A stretch of 64,000 bases of DNA from Areca catechu (lineage: Eukaryota; Streptophyta; Magnoliopsida; Arecales; Arecaceae): contig JAHSVC010000034.1 of assembly GCA_021397845.1 (NCBI GenBank), positions 992,001 through 1,056,000 of the forward strand, given 5' to 3'. Each line of letters starts with the position of its first letter. Position 1 is the stretch's first letter. Positions 54,613 to 64,000 of this stretch are shown here, in pieces. A model generated the notes under the pieces. It did not search any database. It was not told the origin of the DNA and saw nothing but the letters and a program-made list of their open reading frames with translations. Both the position numbers and the translations under genes were made by a program.

Positions 54613-55033
54613 TGTAGGATTCGGGAACCAGTGCGGAAGTGTGGATTTCAAAATTTTATGAAATCAGGTCCGAACCCTAATCCCAAAATCTCCTTATTAG
54701 CAATTAAAACTGTAACTACATGCATGTCCAAATTTAAACATGGTTTAGATACTAACCTCAGATCGCTATTTCCAGTCTGATGTAGAAATAAACTCCAAAT
54801 TGAGTAACCTTTTGAACACACCAGGCGTCCACTTGTCCGCCCTCCGATGGTGATCCACATGGGCAGATGATCAAGACACTGACTCCTTAATTGGGTTCCT
54901 TCCAATCAAGCTCTACCCTAAGAACTTGATATATGGGCTATTGGCTAGGACTCCTCTAGCCAAACTGGGACTAAACCTTCTCTCTTACCCTTCTCCTCGT
55001 CTTCTAGCAACTTTGGCCCCTTAAGACACTCTT

Positions 55034-55187
55034 GTCTTAAGAATAAGCCCTTGTCCTAAAATGGGACAAGGCTTGTCTTGGAGGGAGAGGAAAATTAAGA
55101 CAAGATTGTCTTAAGAATAAGCCCTTGTCCTAAAATGGGACAAGGCTTGTCTTGGAGGGAGAGGAAAATTAAGACAAGATTGTCTTA
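55034..55187 (-). repeat. 74-bp tandem duplication in Angela LTR
   Basis: GTCTTAAGAATAAGCCCTTG starts at 55034 and 55108. Each unit holds a CTTGTCC-loop-GGGACAAG hairpin. The 5' LTR has it too (62582-62735). Confidence 0.9.
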
Positions 55188-55401
55188 ATGTAAGAAAGAA
55201 AGGAGAGGCGCCTTCTTCCTTTACCGTCGGAGAGTTTCTCTCTGACTCTCCTTCTGTTCTGAGATTCGACAGAGCCTAGGCTCTGTAAAGGAATCAAAGA
55301 GGAAAGAGAGGAGGGGGAAACAGTCTTCTGGAGAGGGAGAAGAAAAAGAAGCAAGGCTTCACCGTAGAAAATCTGGAATAATTTTCACGGTGAAGTCTTC
55401 T

Positions 55402-55412
55402 CCTTAAATAGG
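55402..55412 (-). promoter_or_regulatory. TATA box of Angela LTR
   Basis: Minus strand CCTATTTAAGG; the same in the 5' LTR at 62950-62960, which would drive transcription. Confidence 0.6.
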
Positions 55413-55728
55413 CGACAGAGAGGCGCCTTCTCACCTATTAATCATCCTCTCACGTCCCTCTCTCCCTTCTCACGTCCTTTTCCTTTATCTCATGGCCCTT
55501 GGGTTTAATCTCACGGCCTGTGGGATGGGAAGACACGAAGAAGGATCGCGAAAAACACAGAAGGGCGCGCGCAGAAAGAAGAGTCGCGCCCCTTCAGTGT
55601 TTTTCCTTTTCTTTTTCACGGTAATTCTATTTTTGAAGAGTCCATGCCTAGGTGGACTCTGATCCACGCCTCATCAGCCAAAAGACGCCGACTTCCTTTC
55701 TTTTCTCACACAGAAACGCCGCTTGGAG

Positions 55729-55752
55729 AGAGTCCACGCGCGCGTGGACTCT
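55729..55752. promoter_or_regulatory. 24-bp perfect palindrome in Angela U3
   Basis: Half-site AGAGTCCACGCG followed by its exact complement, with an alternating CG core. A weaker relative with core CCTAGG (AGAGTCCA...TGGACTCT) lies at 55636-55661. Upstream of the TATA box in minus sense, as an enhancer would be. Confidence 0.6.
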
Positions 55753-57100
55753 TCTCCTTGCGCGCGCGCGTGGGAAAAGAAGGGAAAGGGCTTAGGCGAT
55801 GTGGGAAAGGGGTTTAGCCTCTTAGGTTAGCCCAATTGCTAGCCTATTATTAGCCCAAAGTCTTGAATCTTCAATTAGATTCAAACCGGAAGGAATTTGG
55901 ATCTAAAAAAGACCAAATCGGAACCCTAACTCAAATCCGATTCAAGTATAAGCCATGGTTTGCAACACATGCTTGTGTGTTCATCTGCAAACGAGATTTA
56001 ATTCCAAATTAAAACCTTGATTATCTGTCCTAAGTGTGTGACCCATTGGGTTCCATACTTAGCCAGCAGTGGGTCCGAGTGCAAGTTGACCTAATTTGAT
56101 CAGAACTCATTCTAATCGATTTAGGTCAAATCGAGCTAACTCGAGTCAGTCAATTAGGACTCCTCCTAATTAGTGATCCAATTAAATCATTTAATTTGAT
56201 CAACCCACAAGACAAGATTGACGTCTAGCAACGTGTCATGTCTACCCGGAAGATATGGAAATTCTGATGTAATTCCAAAACTACCCTTCAGTGGAAAGTT
56301 CCCGTACAATTCGATCCTTCAATCATCTTGCATCCCGAATATAACTATGGATATGGAATCATGTCAAATCCAGTTTATACTCATTCCCAGCTCAGTCATA
56401 CACTAATGATTCAATTAATTCGATATTAGAAATCATTTCTAATATCTGTACTTTGATCAAAGATTTCCTGAATCATCATCTGACCTAATTTGGCTGGATG
56501 CAATCTCCTCCTACTAGGAGTGATCAATTCCTTGTTGACCTACTCATTTCCTTCATATACAATTCACCACACCCAGCATCAACCTTGTGCATGACCCAGT
56601 GTCATGAATGAAATTGAACCAAAGCATGGGTTCATGTACATAAGGTTTTATGGCAGTCTCAGGTCATAGGACTACTTGTACAACTCCCACTATGAGAAAC
56701 ATCTATTGACATGCAGCTAAGGCTCCATTAGATGTTCTCAAACTGGATCTCTTCAGTGAACTCATTCGCTAATGAGCACCCACATCCTTGTATTAGTGTC
56801 TCACACAAGTGACTGTGAGAGTAGTCACCCTTTTCAGCATACATAGGATGTGCCAGTCTAACCGGAAACCCTGATCCCCAACTCAGGGTTCCTATGACTA
56901 GGAATATTCTAGATTAGGGTTTTAAGGCCTTAGATCTCACTGGTATGATCTCATCATAGCCCTACAACCATAGCCCTAATCTATGGGGTTCATCATATAA
57001 TGACACAGCGAATGATGAAAAAATTATTGCCTTTATTAACTTGTCAATTTACAATGGTCTGGGAGATACAAATATTGGCTTATAGGGCATAATCCTTTCA

Positions 57101-57114
57101 ATCTCCCACTTGCA
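57101..57114 (-). other. Angela polypurine tract
   Basis: Minus strand AGTGGGAGAT immediately before the LTR start TGAAAGG and just after the pol stop codon. Confidence 0.6.
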
Positions 57115-59229
57115 CTAAAGCCAATCGCTCTTATTCTTTAACCCCATACTGTCGAGGTGGCGATCAAACTCCCGCTGTGGTAGAGCCTTAGTGAACGGGT
57201 CTGCTATGTTGTTCTTTGTATCTACTCTATTGATGCAGACTTCTTGTCTCTCGATTATCTCTCGGACAAGATGGAAGCGTCTCAGAATGTGCTTGGACTT
57301 GTGATGGGCTCTCGGTTCCTTAGCTTGAGCAACTGCTCCAGTGTTATCACAATAGAGTGGCACCGGGTTCTCAATCTCAGGAACTACTCCCAACTCTGTG
57401 ATGAATTTCTTCATCCAGACAGCTTCCTTGGTGGCTTCACTAACAGCTATGTACTCTGCCTCGGTAGTTGAGTCAGCTACAGTCTGCTGTTTAGTGCTCT
57501 TCCAACTTACTGCTCCACCATTCAAAGTAAAGACATACCCTGAAATGGATTTACTATCATCTGGGTCTGATTGAAAACTAGAGTCTGAATAGGCTTCTAG
57601 TTTAAGATCAGACCCTCCGTATATGAGAAAAATATCCTTAGTCCTTCTCAGGTACTTAAGAATATTTTTCACAGCCTTCCAGTGATCCTCTCCTGGATCA
57701 GCCTGAAATCTACTGGCTACACCCAAGGCATATGCCACATCAGGCCTGGTACATAACATAGCATACATAATCGACCCTATAGCCGAAGCATAAGGTATAG
57801 AACTCATTCTATTTCTTTCTTCAGGTGTCTTAGGAGACATCCTCTTAGAAAGACGTATGCCATGACCAATAGGTAAGTAACCTCTTTTACTTTCCTCCAT
57901 GCTAAATCTCTTTAGCACCTGGTCAATGTACCTAGACTGGGATAAGCCTAGCATCCTTCTTGATCTTTCCCTATAGATCTTTATACCCAGTATATAGGAT
58001 GCTTCTCCCAAGTCTTTCATGAAAAACTGTTTCGATAACCACACTTTGACTGATTGTAACATTGGGATATCATTCCCAATAAGAAGTATATCATCGACAT
58101 ATAGAACTAAGAAAACTATGGCACTCCCACTAGTCTTCTTGTACACACAAGGTTCATCCTCATTTTTGAAAAAATCAAATTCTTTGACTGTTTTATCAAA
58201 TCGGATGTTCCAACTCCTTGATGCTTGCTTTAATCCATAAATGGATTTCTTTAGCCTACATACCTGATTAGGTTTAGTCTCCAAGACAAAACCTTCTGGC
58301 TGTGACATATAAACCTCTTCCTCAAGGAAACCATTGAGGAATGCAGTTTTTACATCCATTTGCCAGATCTCATAATCATGATATGCTGCTATAGCAAGCA
58401 TAATCCGAATAGATTTGAGCATGGCAACAGGGGAAAATGTTTCATCATAATCTATTCCCTGTTTTTGTCTGAAACCCTTAGCCACCAATCTGGCTTTATA
58501 AGTTTCAACTTGGCCATCTGCCCCATTCTTCCTTTTATAGACCCATTTACACCCAATAGGGTTAATACCCTCTGGTGCATCAACCAAAGACCATACTTGG
58601 TTGACATACATGGAGTCCATCTCAGATCTCATGGCTTCCAGCCATCTGTCTGAGTCTCTACTCATGACTGCTTCCGTATAGGTTAGAGGCTCATCATTTT
58701 GAATGATTTGGGCTTCATTATTTTCAATTATGAATCCATACCTCTCAGGTGCTTGTCGCACCCTATCAGACCTACGGATAGGAGTGTGTTCAGGTTCTAT
58801 ATTAACTATGTTGTTACTTGACTGAGATGTGTCTATTTGTTGAATTTCATTAAGTTCGATATTTCTACCAGTGCCCTTTTGTAGGATGAATTCTTTTTCC
58901 ATAAAAGTGGCATGCCTACTGACCAAAACCTTTTGCTCAGTAGGGTGGTAGAACAGATATCCTATACTATCTCTAGGATATCCGATAAATAGACATTTGT
59001 CTGCTCTAGCATCTAGTTTATGTCCAAAATTTCTTTTTACATAGGCCGGACATCCCCATATCTTAATATACTTAAGATTGGGCTTCTTACCTCTCCATAA
59101 TTCATATGGAGTGCTAGAGATAGTTTTAGATGGTACTCTATTCAAGATATAAGTTGCTATTTCCAAAGCATATCCCCAGAAAGAAAAAGGTAACTCCGTG
59201 AAGCACATCATGGACCGTACCATATCCAA
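57115..59229 (-). CDS. pol: Angela pol, C-terminal part: integrase end, reverse transcriptase, RNase H
   Basis: 704 open codons in the same frame as the upstream ORF and separated from it by one stop at 59266-59268. From the N terminus: integrase end DMVRSMMCFTELPFSFWGYA and TPYELWRGKKPNLKYIKIWG; RT with VNQVWSLVDAPEGINPIGCK, RLVAKGFRQKQGIDYDETFS, TAFLNGFLEEEVYMSQPEGF and catalytic LYVDDILLIGND (about residue 376); RNase H with AYSDSSFQSDPDDSKSISGY, STTEAEYIAVSEATKEAVWM and a C terminus NIADPFTKALPQREFDRHL. All catalytic signatures look intact. In life it is one Gag-Pol polyprotein, so the M at 59229 is an annotation start only. Confidence 0.93.
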   Translation of the reverse strand: MDMVRSMMCFTELPFSFWGYALEIATYILNRVPSKTISSTPYELWRGKKPNLKYIKIWGCPAYVKRNFGHKLDARADKCLFIGYPRDSIGYLFYHPTEQKVLVSRHATFMEKEFILQKGTGRNIELNEIQQIDTSQSSNNIVNIEPEHTPIRRSDRVRQAPERYGFIIENNEAQIIQNDEPLTYTEAVMSRDSDRWLEAMRSEMDSMYVNQVWSLVDAPEGINPIGCKWVYKRKNGADGQVETYKARLVAKGFRQKQGIDYDETFSPVAMLKSIRIMLAIAAYHDYEIWQMDVKTAFLNGFLEEEVYMSQPEGFVLETKPNQVCRLKKSIYGLKQASRSWNIRFDKTVKEFDFFKNEDEPCVYKKTSGSAIVFLVLYVDDILLIGNDIPMLQSVKVWLSKQFFMKDLGEASYILGIKIYRERSRRMLGLSQSRYIDQVLKRFSMEESKRGYLPIGHGIRLSKRMSPKTPEERNRMSSIPYASAIGSIMYAMLCTRPDVAYALGVASRFQADPGEDHWKAVKNILKYLRRTKDIFLIYGGSDLKLEAYSDSSFQSDPDDSKSISGYVFTLNGGAVSWKSTKQQTVADSTTEAEYIAVSEATKEAVWMKKFITELGVVPEIENPVPLYCDNTGAVAQAKEPRAHHKSKHILRRFHLVREIIERQEVCINRVDTKNNIADPFTKALPQREFDRHLDSMGLKNKSDWL

Positions 59230-59265
59230 TAAAGTACGATTCCTCCTTTCAGCAACACCATTTAA

Positions 59266-61005
59266 TTATGGTGTGTAAGGATGAGTCCATTCAGAGATGA
59301 TCCCCTTATCTTTAAGGTGATCAAGAAACTCAGTGGATAAGTACTCACCTCCTCTATCTGATCGGAGGATCTTTATACTTTTTCCTGTCTGTTTCTCTAC
59401 CATACTTTGATACTCTAAAAATTTTTCAAAAGCATCGGACTTATGTTTCATTAGATACACAAATCCATACCTTGAAAAATCATCAGTAAATGTGATGAAG
59501 TATGAGTATCCACCATAGGCTTGAGTTGTCATAGGCCCACATACATCTGTGTGTATGAGTCCTAATAACTCTTTTGTCCTTTCTCCATGTCCACTAAATG
59601 GAGTCTTGGTCATTTTACCCATGAGACATGATTCACAAGTTCCTAATGACTCATAGTCATAAGGATCAAAGAAATTTTCTTTGTGTAACTTATTAATCCT
59701 AGTCTCACTAATATGTCCAAGTCGACAATGCCAAAGTAAGGTATTGTTAACATCATCTCTTTTCCGTTTGTTAGAAACATGAATAATATTGTCATTAGTG
59801 GAAAGAGTTAATAGACCATTGCAGAATATGCCATAACATATAATTTCATTAGATAAAGAAATTGAGCAGCCACTGCTCATTACATTCATAGTATATCCTT
59901 GTTTAAGTAACAAGGGTACAGATATGATATTTCTAATGATTTTTGGCATATAGTAATAATTCCTTAGCTCCAAGATCTTCCCTGAAGGTAACTTCAAAGC
60001 ATAAGTCCCTACAGCTTCTGCTTGGATGGGGTCCCCTCCAGCACCGTAGAGCTCAAAGTTACCTTCCTTCAATACTTTAAGCCCCTGAAGTCCCTGCAAT
60101 GATTTGCAGATGTTATGACCACAGGCGGTATCCAACACCCAAGTATTTGAAATGAAAGAATCCAATGACAAAATAGTATGAACTTCTTTCATACCTTTTG
60201 GTGCCTCTGATGCACCAGGCTTCACACTTGCAAGGTAAACCTTGCAGTTCCTTTTCCAATGACCCAGCTTGCCACAATGAAAGCAGGTCATCTGTCCGGA
60301 GGCCTTCTTTCCTTTCTTCTTCTTAATGCCCCCTTTGGGATTCATCCTCTTACTGGAACCCTTTTTGCCTGTCTTCTTCTTATCCACAAGAAGAACTGGA
60401 GCCTTATTTTTCTTTACATGGCTCTCTGCTGTCTTCAACATATTCAACAGCTCAGGCAAGGAAGAATTAAGTTTGTTCATATGGTAATTAAGAACAAACT
60501 GTGAAAATGACTCTGGGAGTGATTGCAAGATCAAGTCTTGATTCAACTCCCCATCCATTACAAAACCTAATTGACCTAATCGAGTGATTAGATCAATTAT
60601 CTTTAATACATGGTCTTGTACTGATGTACCTTCTGTCATCCTTGCACGGAACAACTGCTTAGATATTTCATATCTAGCAGTTCTACTGTGTTCTCCATAA
60701 AGCTCTTTTAAATTGAGCAGTATGGAGTTAGTATCCATGCTATCATGCTGCCTCTGCAACTCGTTAGTCATAGAGGCAAGCATAACACATTTGACAGTAA
60801 GTGAGTCATTTTGCCACATATTATATGTGGTCTTCTCCTCTTGCGAGGCATCTTCCCTTGGTGGTTCCAAAATTGGGGTATCAAGAATATAGGAAATTCT
60901 TTCTTGACTGAGTACTATTTTCAAATTTCTCAGCCAATCAACATAATTAGGCCCAGTCAATTTGTTGGCATCTAAAATACTACGGAGTGAGAGTGAAGAG
61001 GCCAT
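59266..61005 (-). CDS. gag: Angela gag-pol, N-terminal part: gag, protease, integrase core
   Basis: 579 open codons. MASSLSLRSILDANKLTGPN starts the gag; SMDTNSILLNLKELYGEHSR and ETILQSLPESF-like block follow. Zinc knuckle CFHCGKLGHWKRNC near residue 240 (CX2CX4HX4C intact). Protease WVLDTACGHNIC near 290: the aspartate is kept, but the triad is DTA, not DTG. Integrase finger LLWHCRLGHISETRINKL with CESCLMGKMT (about 424-465), HTDVCGPM and RSDRGGEYLS catalytic D residues. The ORF ends WTHPYTP at TAA; a C-to-T change of CAA would explain it, since reading continues LNGVAERRNRTLLD with the catalytic E. Start is the first ATG, preceded by a long leader. Confidence 0.93.
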   Translation of the reverse strand: MASSLSLRSILDANKLTGPNYVDWLRNLKIVLSQERISYILDTPILEPPREDASQEEKTTYNMWQNDSLTVKCVMLASMTNELQRQHDSMDTNSILLNLKELYGEHSRTARYEISKQLFRARMTEGTSVQDHVLKIIDLITRLGQLGFVMDGELNQDLILQSLPESFSQFVLNYHMNKLNSSLPELLNMLKTAESHVKKNKAPVLLVDKKKTGKKGSSKRMNPKGGIKKKKGKKASGQMTCFHCGKLGHWKRNCKVYLASVKPGASEAPKGMKEVHTILSLDSFISNTWVLDTACGHNICKSLQGLQGLKVLKEGNFELYGAGGDPIQAEAVGTYALKLPSGKILELRNYYYMPKIIRNIISVPLLLKQGYTMNVMSSGCSISLSNEIICYGIFCNGLLTLSTNDNIIHVSNKRKRDDVNNTLLWHCRLGHISETRINKLHKENFFDPYDYESLGTCESCLMGKMTKTPFSGHGERTKELLGLIHTDVCGPMTTQAYGGYSYFITFTDDFSRYGFVYLMKHKSDAFEKFLEYQSMVEKQTGKSIKILRSDRGGEYLSTEFLDHLKDKGIISEWTHPYTP

Positions 61006-61196
61006 TTATCTACATTTAAACAAAGAACAATACATAAGTAAACAACCATGAAATGACAATATATAATTAAATTAGGACTTTAATTCAATTATGTCTCCCA
61101 CTATTTTATCGAGCATCATAACCCTCTATACGATGATCGAGAAAATCCTAATTAGTTTTCTTAGTGGGGTTGAGATCCCAATCCCTTATAAAAGAC

Positions 61197-61496
61197 CTTG
61201 TGTGTACACAACAAATCTTATATAAGTTCATAGGTAGGAAAACTCTCTCCAATTGTAACCCGTACAATTCTCAACTTATCCCGGCCTCTAAAATATTAAT
61301 AGCCTTGTGTGTACACAACAAACTATAATATTTCAGTTAAGTAAGACCCTTCATAGCCATACAGTCATGACTTTAATAGTAATACCCTTGTGTGTACACA
61401 ACAAAATATTACATTAAATCATGCCATAAACAAATAATTGTATTAGGCCAAAAATTGTGTTAGTCACCATATTAGGTCTTGTGTGTACACAACAAA
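61197..61496 (-). repeat. Four spaced copies of CTTGTGTGTACACAACAAA in Angela leader
   Basis: Exact or near exact at 61197, 61304, 61387 and 61478 (plus-strand starts), with spacings 107, 83 and 91. The core TGTGTACACA is a 10-bp palindrome. Intervening sequence is AT-rich and not repeated. Confidence 0.9.
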
Positions 61497-61595
61497 CCTA
61501 GTATAGATCGTAACATAATAATGACCTATCATGAAGGAAGGCCAATAATAGTATTTTAACACCAAGCATGTTAGTCAAGAATTAAATCAATCAGA

Positions 61596-61740
61596 TCGGC
61601 CAGGCTAGTGGAAGAGATGTGGGGGTCCCCCCGTTGCTTTCCTAGACACCAATTTAAAATTGGCCAGGTTAGTCAACGGAACCAATTAAAAACCACGATT
61701 CCCTTTACCTTTCCAGAACCACCTTTCTAGACACCGAAAT
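61596..61740 (-). ncRNA. Shared leader module, Angela copy (candidate structured RNA)
   Basis: Minus-strand order: CGGTGTCTAGAAAGGTGGTT, GTTTTTAATTGG, CCGTTGACTAACCTGG, CCAATTT/AAATTGG hairpin (61649-61663), TGTCTAGGAAAGCAACGG, GGGGGACCCCC, CTAGCCTGGCCG. CCGTTG/CAACGG (61674-61679, 61631-61636) can close an outer stem. Compare 3590-3740, 24306-24445 and 35966-36105. Confidence 0.6.
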
Positions 61741-62144
61741 GACTAATTATCCATCATGACTAATAATGCTTATCGGTTAACTATACTATCACTTAATATA
61801 ATTTTTAAGAGGGATTTATGCAATGCCAGCACATTCAATTAAAAGCTATCACATATATTAATACATGCTTTAAACTAAGCAAATATGTGAAATGTGTGCC
61901 ATCATACTAGGACAACCATTTACCACATAATGGATACACCATTATGCCAGGGCAACCTTATTTCAGTATGATGGCTCCAGGGCTAATCATATCTCTAAGA
62001 AAATTAGGGTTTCAGTGAAAAACCCTAACTGGTGGCAATCATCAAACTCATGTTCAATCAAAGACATGCATTGTGCATCAATATAAAAACTTTAACATGA
62101 TACTACATCATGAATTGAACTGCATAAGTTTTAATCCTAATAAG

Positions 62145-62159
62145 GAGGCTCTGATATCA
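62145..62159 (-). other. Angela primer binding site (initiator Met tRNA)
   Basis: The minus strand reads TGATATCAGAGCCTCC adjoining the LTR end, one base off TGGTATCAGAGCC. Confidence 0.8.
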
Positions 62160-62160
62160 C

Positions 62161-64000
62161 TGTAGGATTCGGGAACCAGTGCGGAAGTGTGGATTTCAAA
62201 ATTTTATGAAATCAGGTCCGAACCCTAATCCCAAAATCTCCTTATTAGCAATTAAAACTGTAACTACATGCATGTCCAAGTTTAAACATGGTTTAGATAC
62301 TAACCTCAGATCGCTATTTCCAGTCTGATGTAGAAATAAACTCCAAATTGAGTAACCTTTTGAACACACCAGGCGTCCACTTGTCCGCCCTCCGATGGTG
62401 ATCCACACGGGCAGATGATCAAGACACTGACTCCTTAATTGGGTTCCTTCCAATCAAGCTCTACCCTAAGAACTTGATATATGGGCTATTGGCTAGGACT
62501 CCTCTAGCCAAACTGGGACTAAACCTTCTCTCTTACCCTTCTCCTCGTCTTCTAGCAACTTTGGCCCCTTAAGACACTCTTGTCTTAAGAATAAGCCCTT
62601 GTCCTAAAATGGGACAAGGCTTGTCTTGGAGGGAGAGGAAAATTAAGACAAGATTGTCTTAAGAATAAGCCCTTGTCCTAAAATGGGACAAGGCTTGTCT
62701 TGGAGGGAGAGGAAAATTAAGACAAGATTGTCTTAATGTAAGAAAGAAAGGAGAGGCGCCTTCTTCCTTTACCGTCGGAGAGTTTCTCTCTGACTCTCCT
62801 TCTGTTCTGAGATTCGACAGAGCCTAGGCTCTGTAAAGGAATCAAAGAGGAAAGAGAGGAGGGGGAAACAGTCTTCTGGAGAGGGAGAAGAAAAAGAAGC
62901 AAGGCTTCACCGTAGAAAATCTGGAATAATTTTCACGGTGAAGTCTTCTCCTTAAATAGGCGACAGAGAGGCGCCTTCTCACCTGTTAATCATCCTCTCA
63001 CGTCCCTCTCTCCCTTCTCACATCCTTTCCCTTTATCTCACGGCCCTTGGGTTTAATCTCACGGCCTGTGGTATGGGAAGACGCGAAGAAGGATCGCGAA
63101 AAACACAGAAGGGCGCGCGCAGAAAGAAGAGTCACGCCCCTTCGGTGTTTTTCCTTTTCTTTTTCACGGTAATTCTATTTTTGAAGAGTCCACGCCTAGG
63201 TGGACTCTGATCCATGCCTCATCAGCCAAAAGACGCTGACTTCCTTTCTTTTGTCACGCAGAAACGCCGCTTGGAGAGAGTCCACGCGCGCGTGGACTCT
63301 TCTCCTTGCGCGCGCGCGTGGGAAAAGAAGGGAAAGGGCTTAGGTGATGTGGGAAAGGGGTTTAGCCTCTTAGGTTAGCCCAATTGCTAGCCTATTATTA
63401 GCCCAAAGTCTTAAATCTTCAATTAGATTCAAACCGGAAGGAATTTGGATCTAAAAAAGACCAAATCGGAACCCTAACTCAAATCCGATTCAAGTAGAAG
63501 CCATGGTTTGCAACACATGCTAGTGTGTTCATCTGCAAACGAGATTTAATTCCAAATTAAAACCTTGATTATCTGTCCTAAGTGTGTGACCCATTGGGTT
63601 CCATACTTAGCCAGCAGTGGGTCCGAGTGCAAGTTGACCTAATTTGATCAGAACTCATTCTAATCGATTTAGGTCAAATCGAGCTAACTCGAGTCAGTCA
63701 ATTAGGACTCCTCCTAATTAGTGATCCAATTAAATCATTTAATTTGATCAACCCACAAGACAAGATTGATGTCTAGCAACGTGTCATGTCTACCCGGAAG
63801 ATATGGAAATTCTGGTGTAATTCCAAAACTACCCTTCAGTGGAAAGTTCCCGTACAATTCGATCCTTCAATCATCTTGCATCCCGAATATAACTATGGAT
63901 ATGGAATCATGTCAAATCCAGTTTATACTCATTCCCAGCTCAGTCATACACTAATGATTCAATTAATTCAATATTAGAAATCATTTCTAATATCTGTACT
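62161..64000 (-). repeat. Angela 5' LTR, truncated by window end
   Basis: Matches 54613-56452 at a constant offset of 7548. Tandem units at 62582-62735 and the 24-bp palindrome near 63277-63300 are conserved; most differences are C/T or G/A changes. Confidence 0.92.

Larger units (their letters stand above)
54613..57100 (-). repeat. Angela 3' LTR
   Basis: Plus-strand ends TGTAGGATTC and AATCCTTTCA (2488 bp); minus sense TGAAAGGATT to GAATCCTACA. Contains two 74-bp tandem units (55034-55187), a TATA motif (55402-55412) and two GAGTCC/GGACTC palindromes. Confidence 0.92.
61006..62144 (-). other. Angela untranslated leader
   Basis: No ORF. Contains four copies of a 19-bp palindrome-bearing motif (61197-61496) and the shared leader module (61596-61740). 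Confidence 0.75.
54613..64000 (-). mobile_element. Angela-type Ty1/copia retrotransposon, young, 5' LTR cut by window
   Basis: 3' LTR 54613-57100, gag-pol 57115-61005 with a single stop, leader 61006-62144, PBS, 5' LTR from 62161. It lies inside Sirevirus pol just before the protease. Comparing 1840 bp of the LTRs by eye I find about 22 substitutions and no indels, about 1.2 percent, so it is the youngest insertion here. Offset between LTR copies is 7548 bp, so the 5' LTR should end near 64648. Confidence 0.92.

Noticed and set aside
1..64000. Endogenous pararetrovirus or other virus copies
   Set aside because: Every RT, integrase and gag motif found fits LTR-retrotransposon lineages; no movement protein or caulimovirus-type coat signature seen.

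Overview
This is plant nuclear repeat DNA. The whole 64 kb can be assigned to nested or abutting LTR retrotransposons and their remnants, and I see no convincing host gene, tRNA, rRNA or CRISPR array. Plant origin follows from the lineages present: Ty3/gypsy Athila, Tat and chromodomain-bearing elements, and Ty1/copia Angela-type and Sirevirus-type elements, several of them primed by initiator-Met tRNA. The nesting density suggests a large, repeat-rich genome, perhaps a monocot, but the species cannot be fixed from this window. Layout, left to right: (1) 1-2736, an inverted-orientation chromovirus LTR (C0) inside the 5' end of a Tat element (T2, minus). (2) 2737-14145, an old, stop-riddled Athila element (plus) with remnant 5' LTR, PBS, gag, protease, RT, RNase H, integrase and full 3' LTR; a Sirevirus solo LTR (9005-10694) splits its integrase and a 120-bp-arm inverted repeat sits at 8442-8729. 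(3) 14146-16776, a Tat gag fragment and probable LTR (T3, minus) into which Athila inserted. (4) 16777-19348, PBS plus LTR of a copia element (minus). (5) 19349-31692, a Tat element (T1, plus) whose LTR is split by C1 (19589-26917, minus), a structurally complete chromovirus derivative with matching CACAA target duplications, an open gag-protease frame, a chromodomain remnant, and no RT, RNase H or integrase core. (6) 31693-40648, three more chromovirus pieces: C2 (minus), C3 (plus, with a 42-bp tandem-repeat ORF) and LTR C4 (minus). (7) 40649-46856, the 3' half of a Tat element (T4): integrase, three tandem arrays and an antisense ORF with a spliceable intron. (8) 46857-47057, a chromovirus LTR fragment (C5) cut by the next element. 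(9) 47058-54612, the 3' part of a Sirevirus (minus): LTR, env-like extra ORF and pol. (10) 54613-64000, a young Angela-type copia element (minus) inserted in the Sirevirus pol; its gag-pol is intact apart from one stop codon, and its 5' LTR runs off the window. The most unusual signal is a leader module of about 140 nt, between PBS and gag, shared by four elements of three unrelated lineages: Athila (3590-3740), C1 (24306-24445), C3 (35966-36105) and Angela (61596-61740). It keeps the same order of short motifs and hairpin arms that differ in sequence but stay complementary. A second is a spare primer-binding-site copy locked inside the LTR ends of C1 and C5. A third is the gag-plus-chromodomain architecture of C1, with related deletion structures in C2 and C3. 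All coding and structural calls were made by reading translated motifs and repeats by eye; no database search was run.
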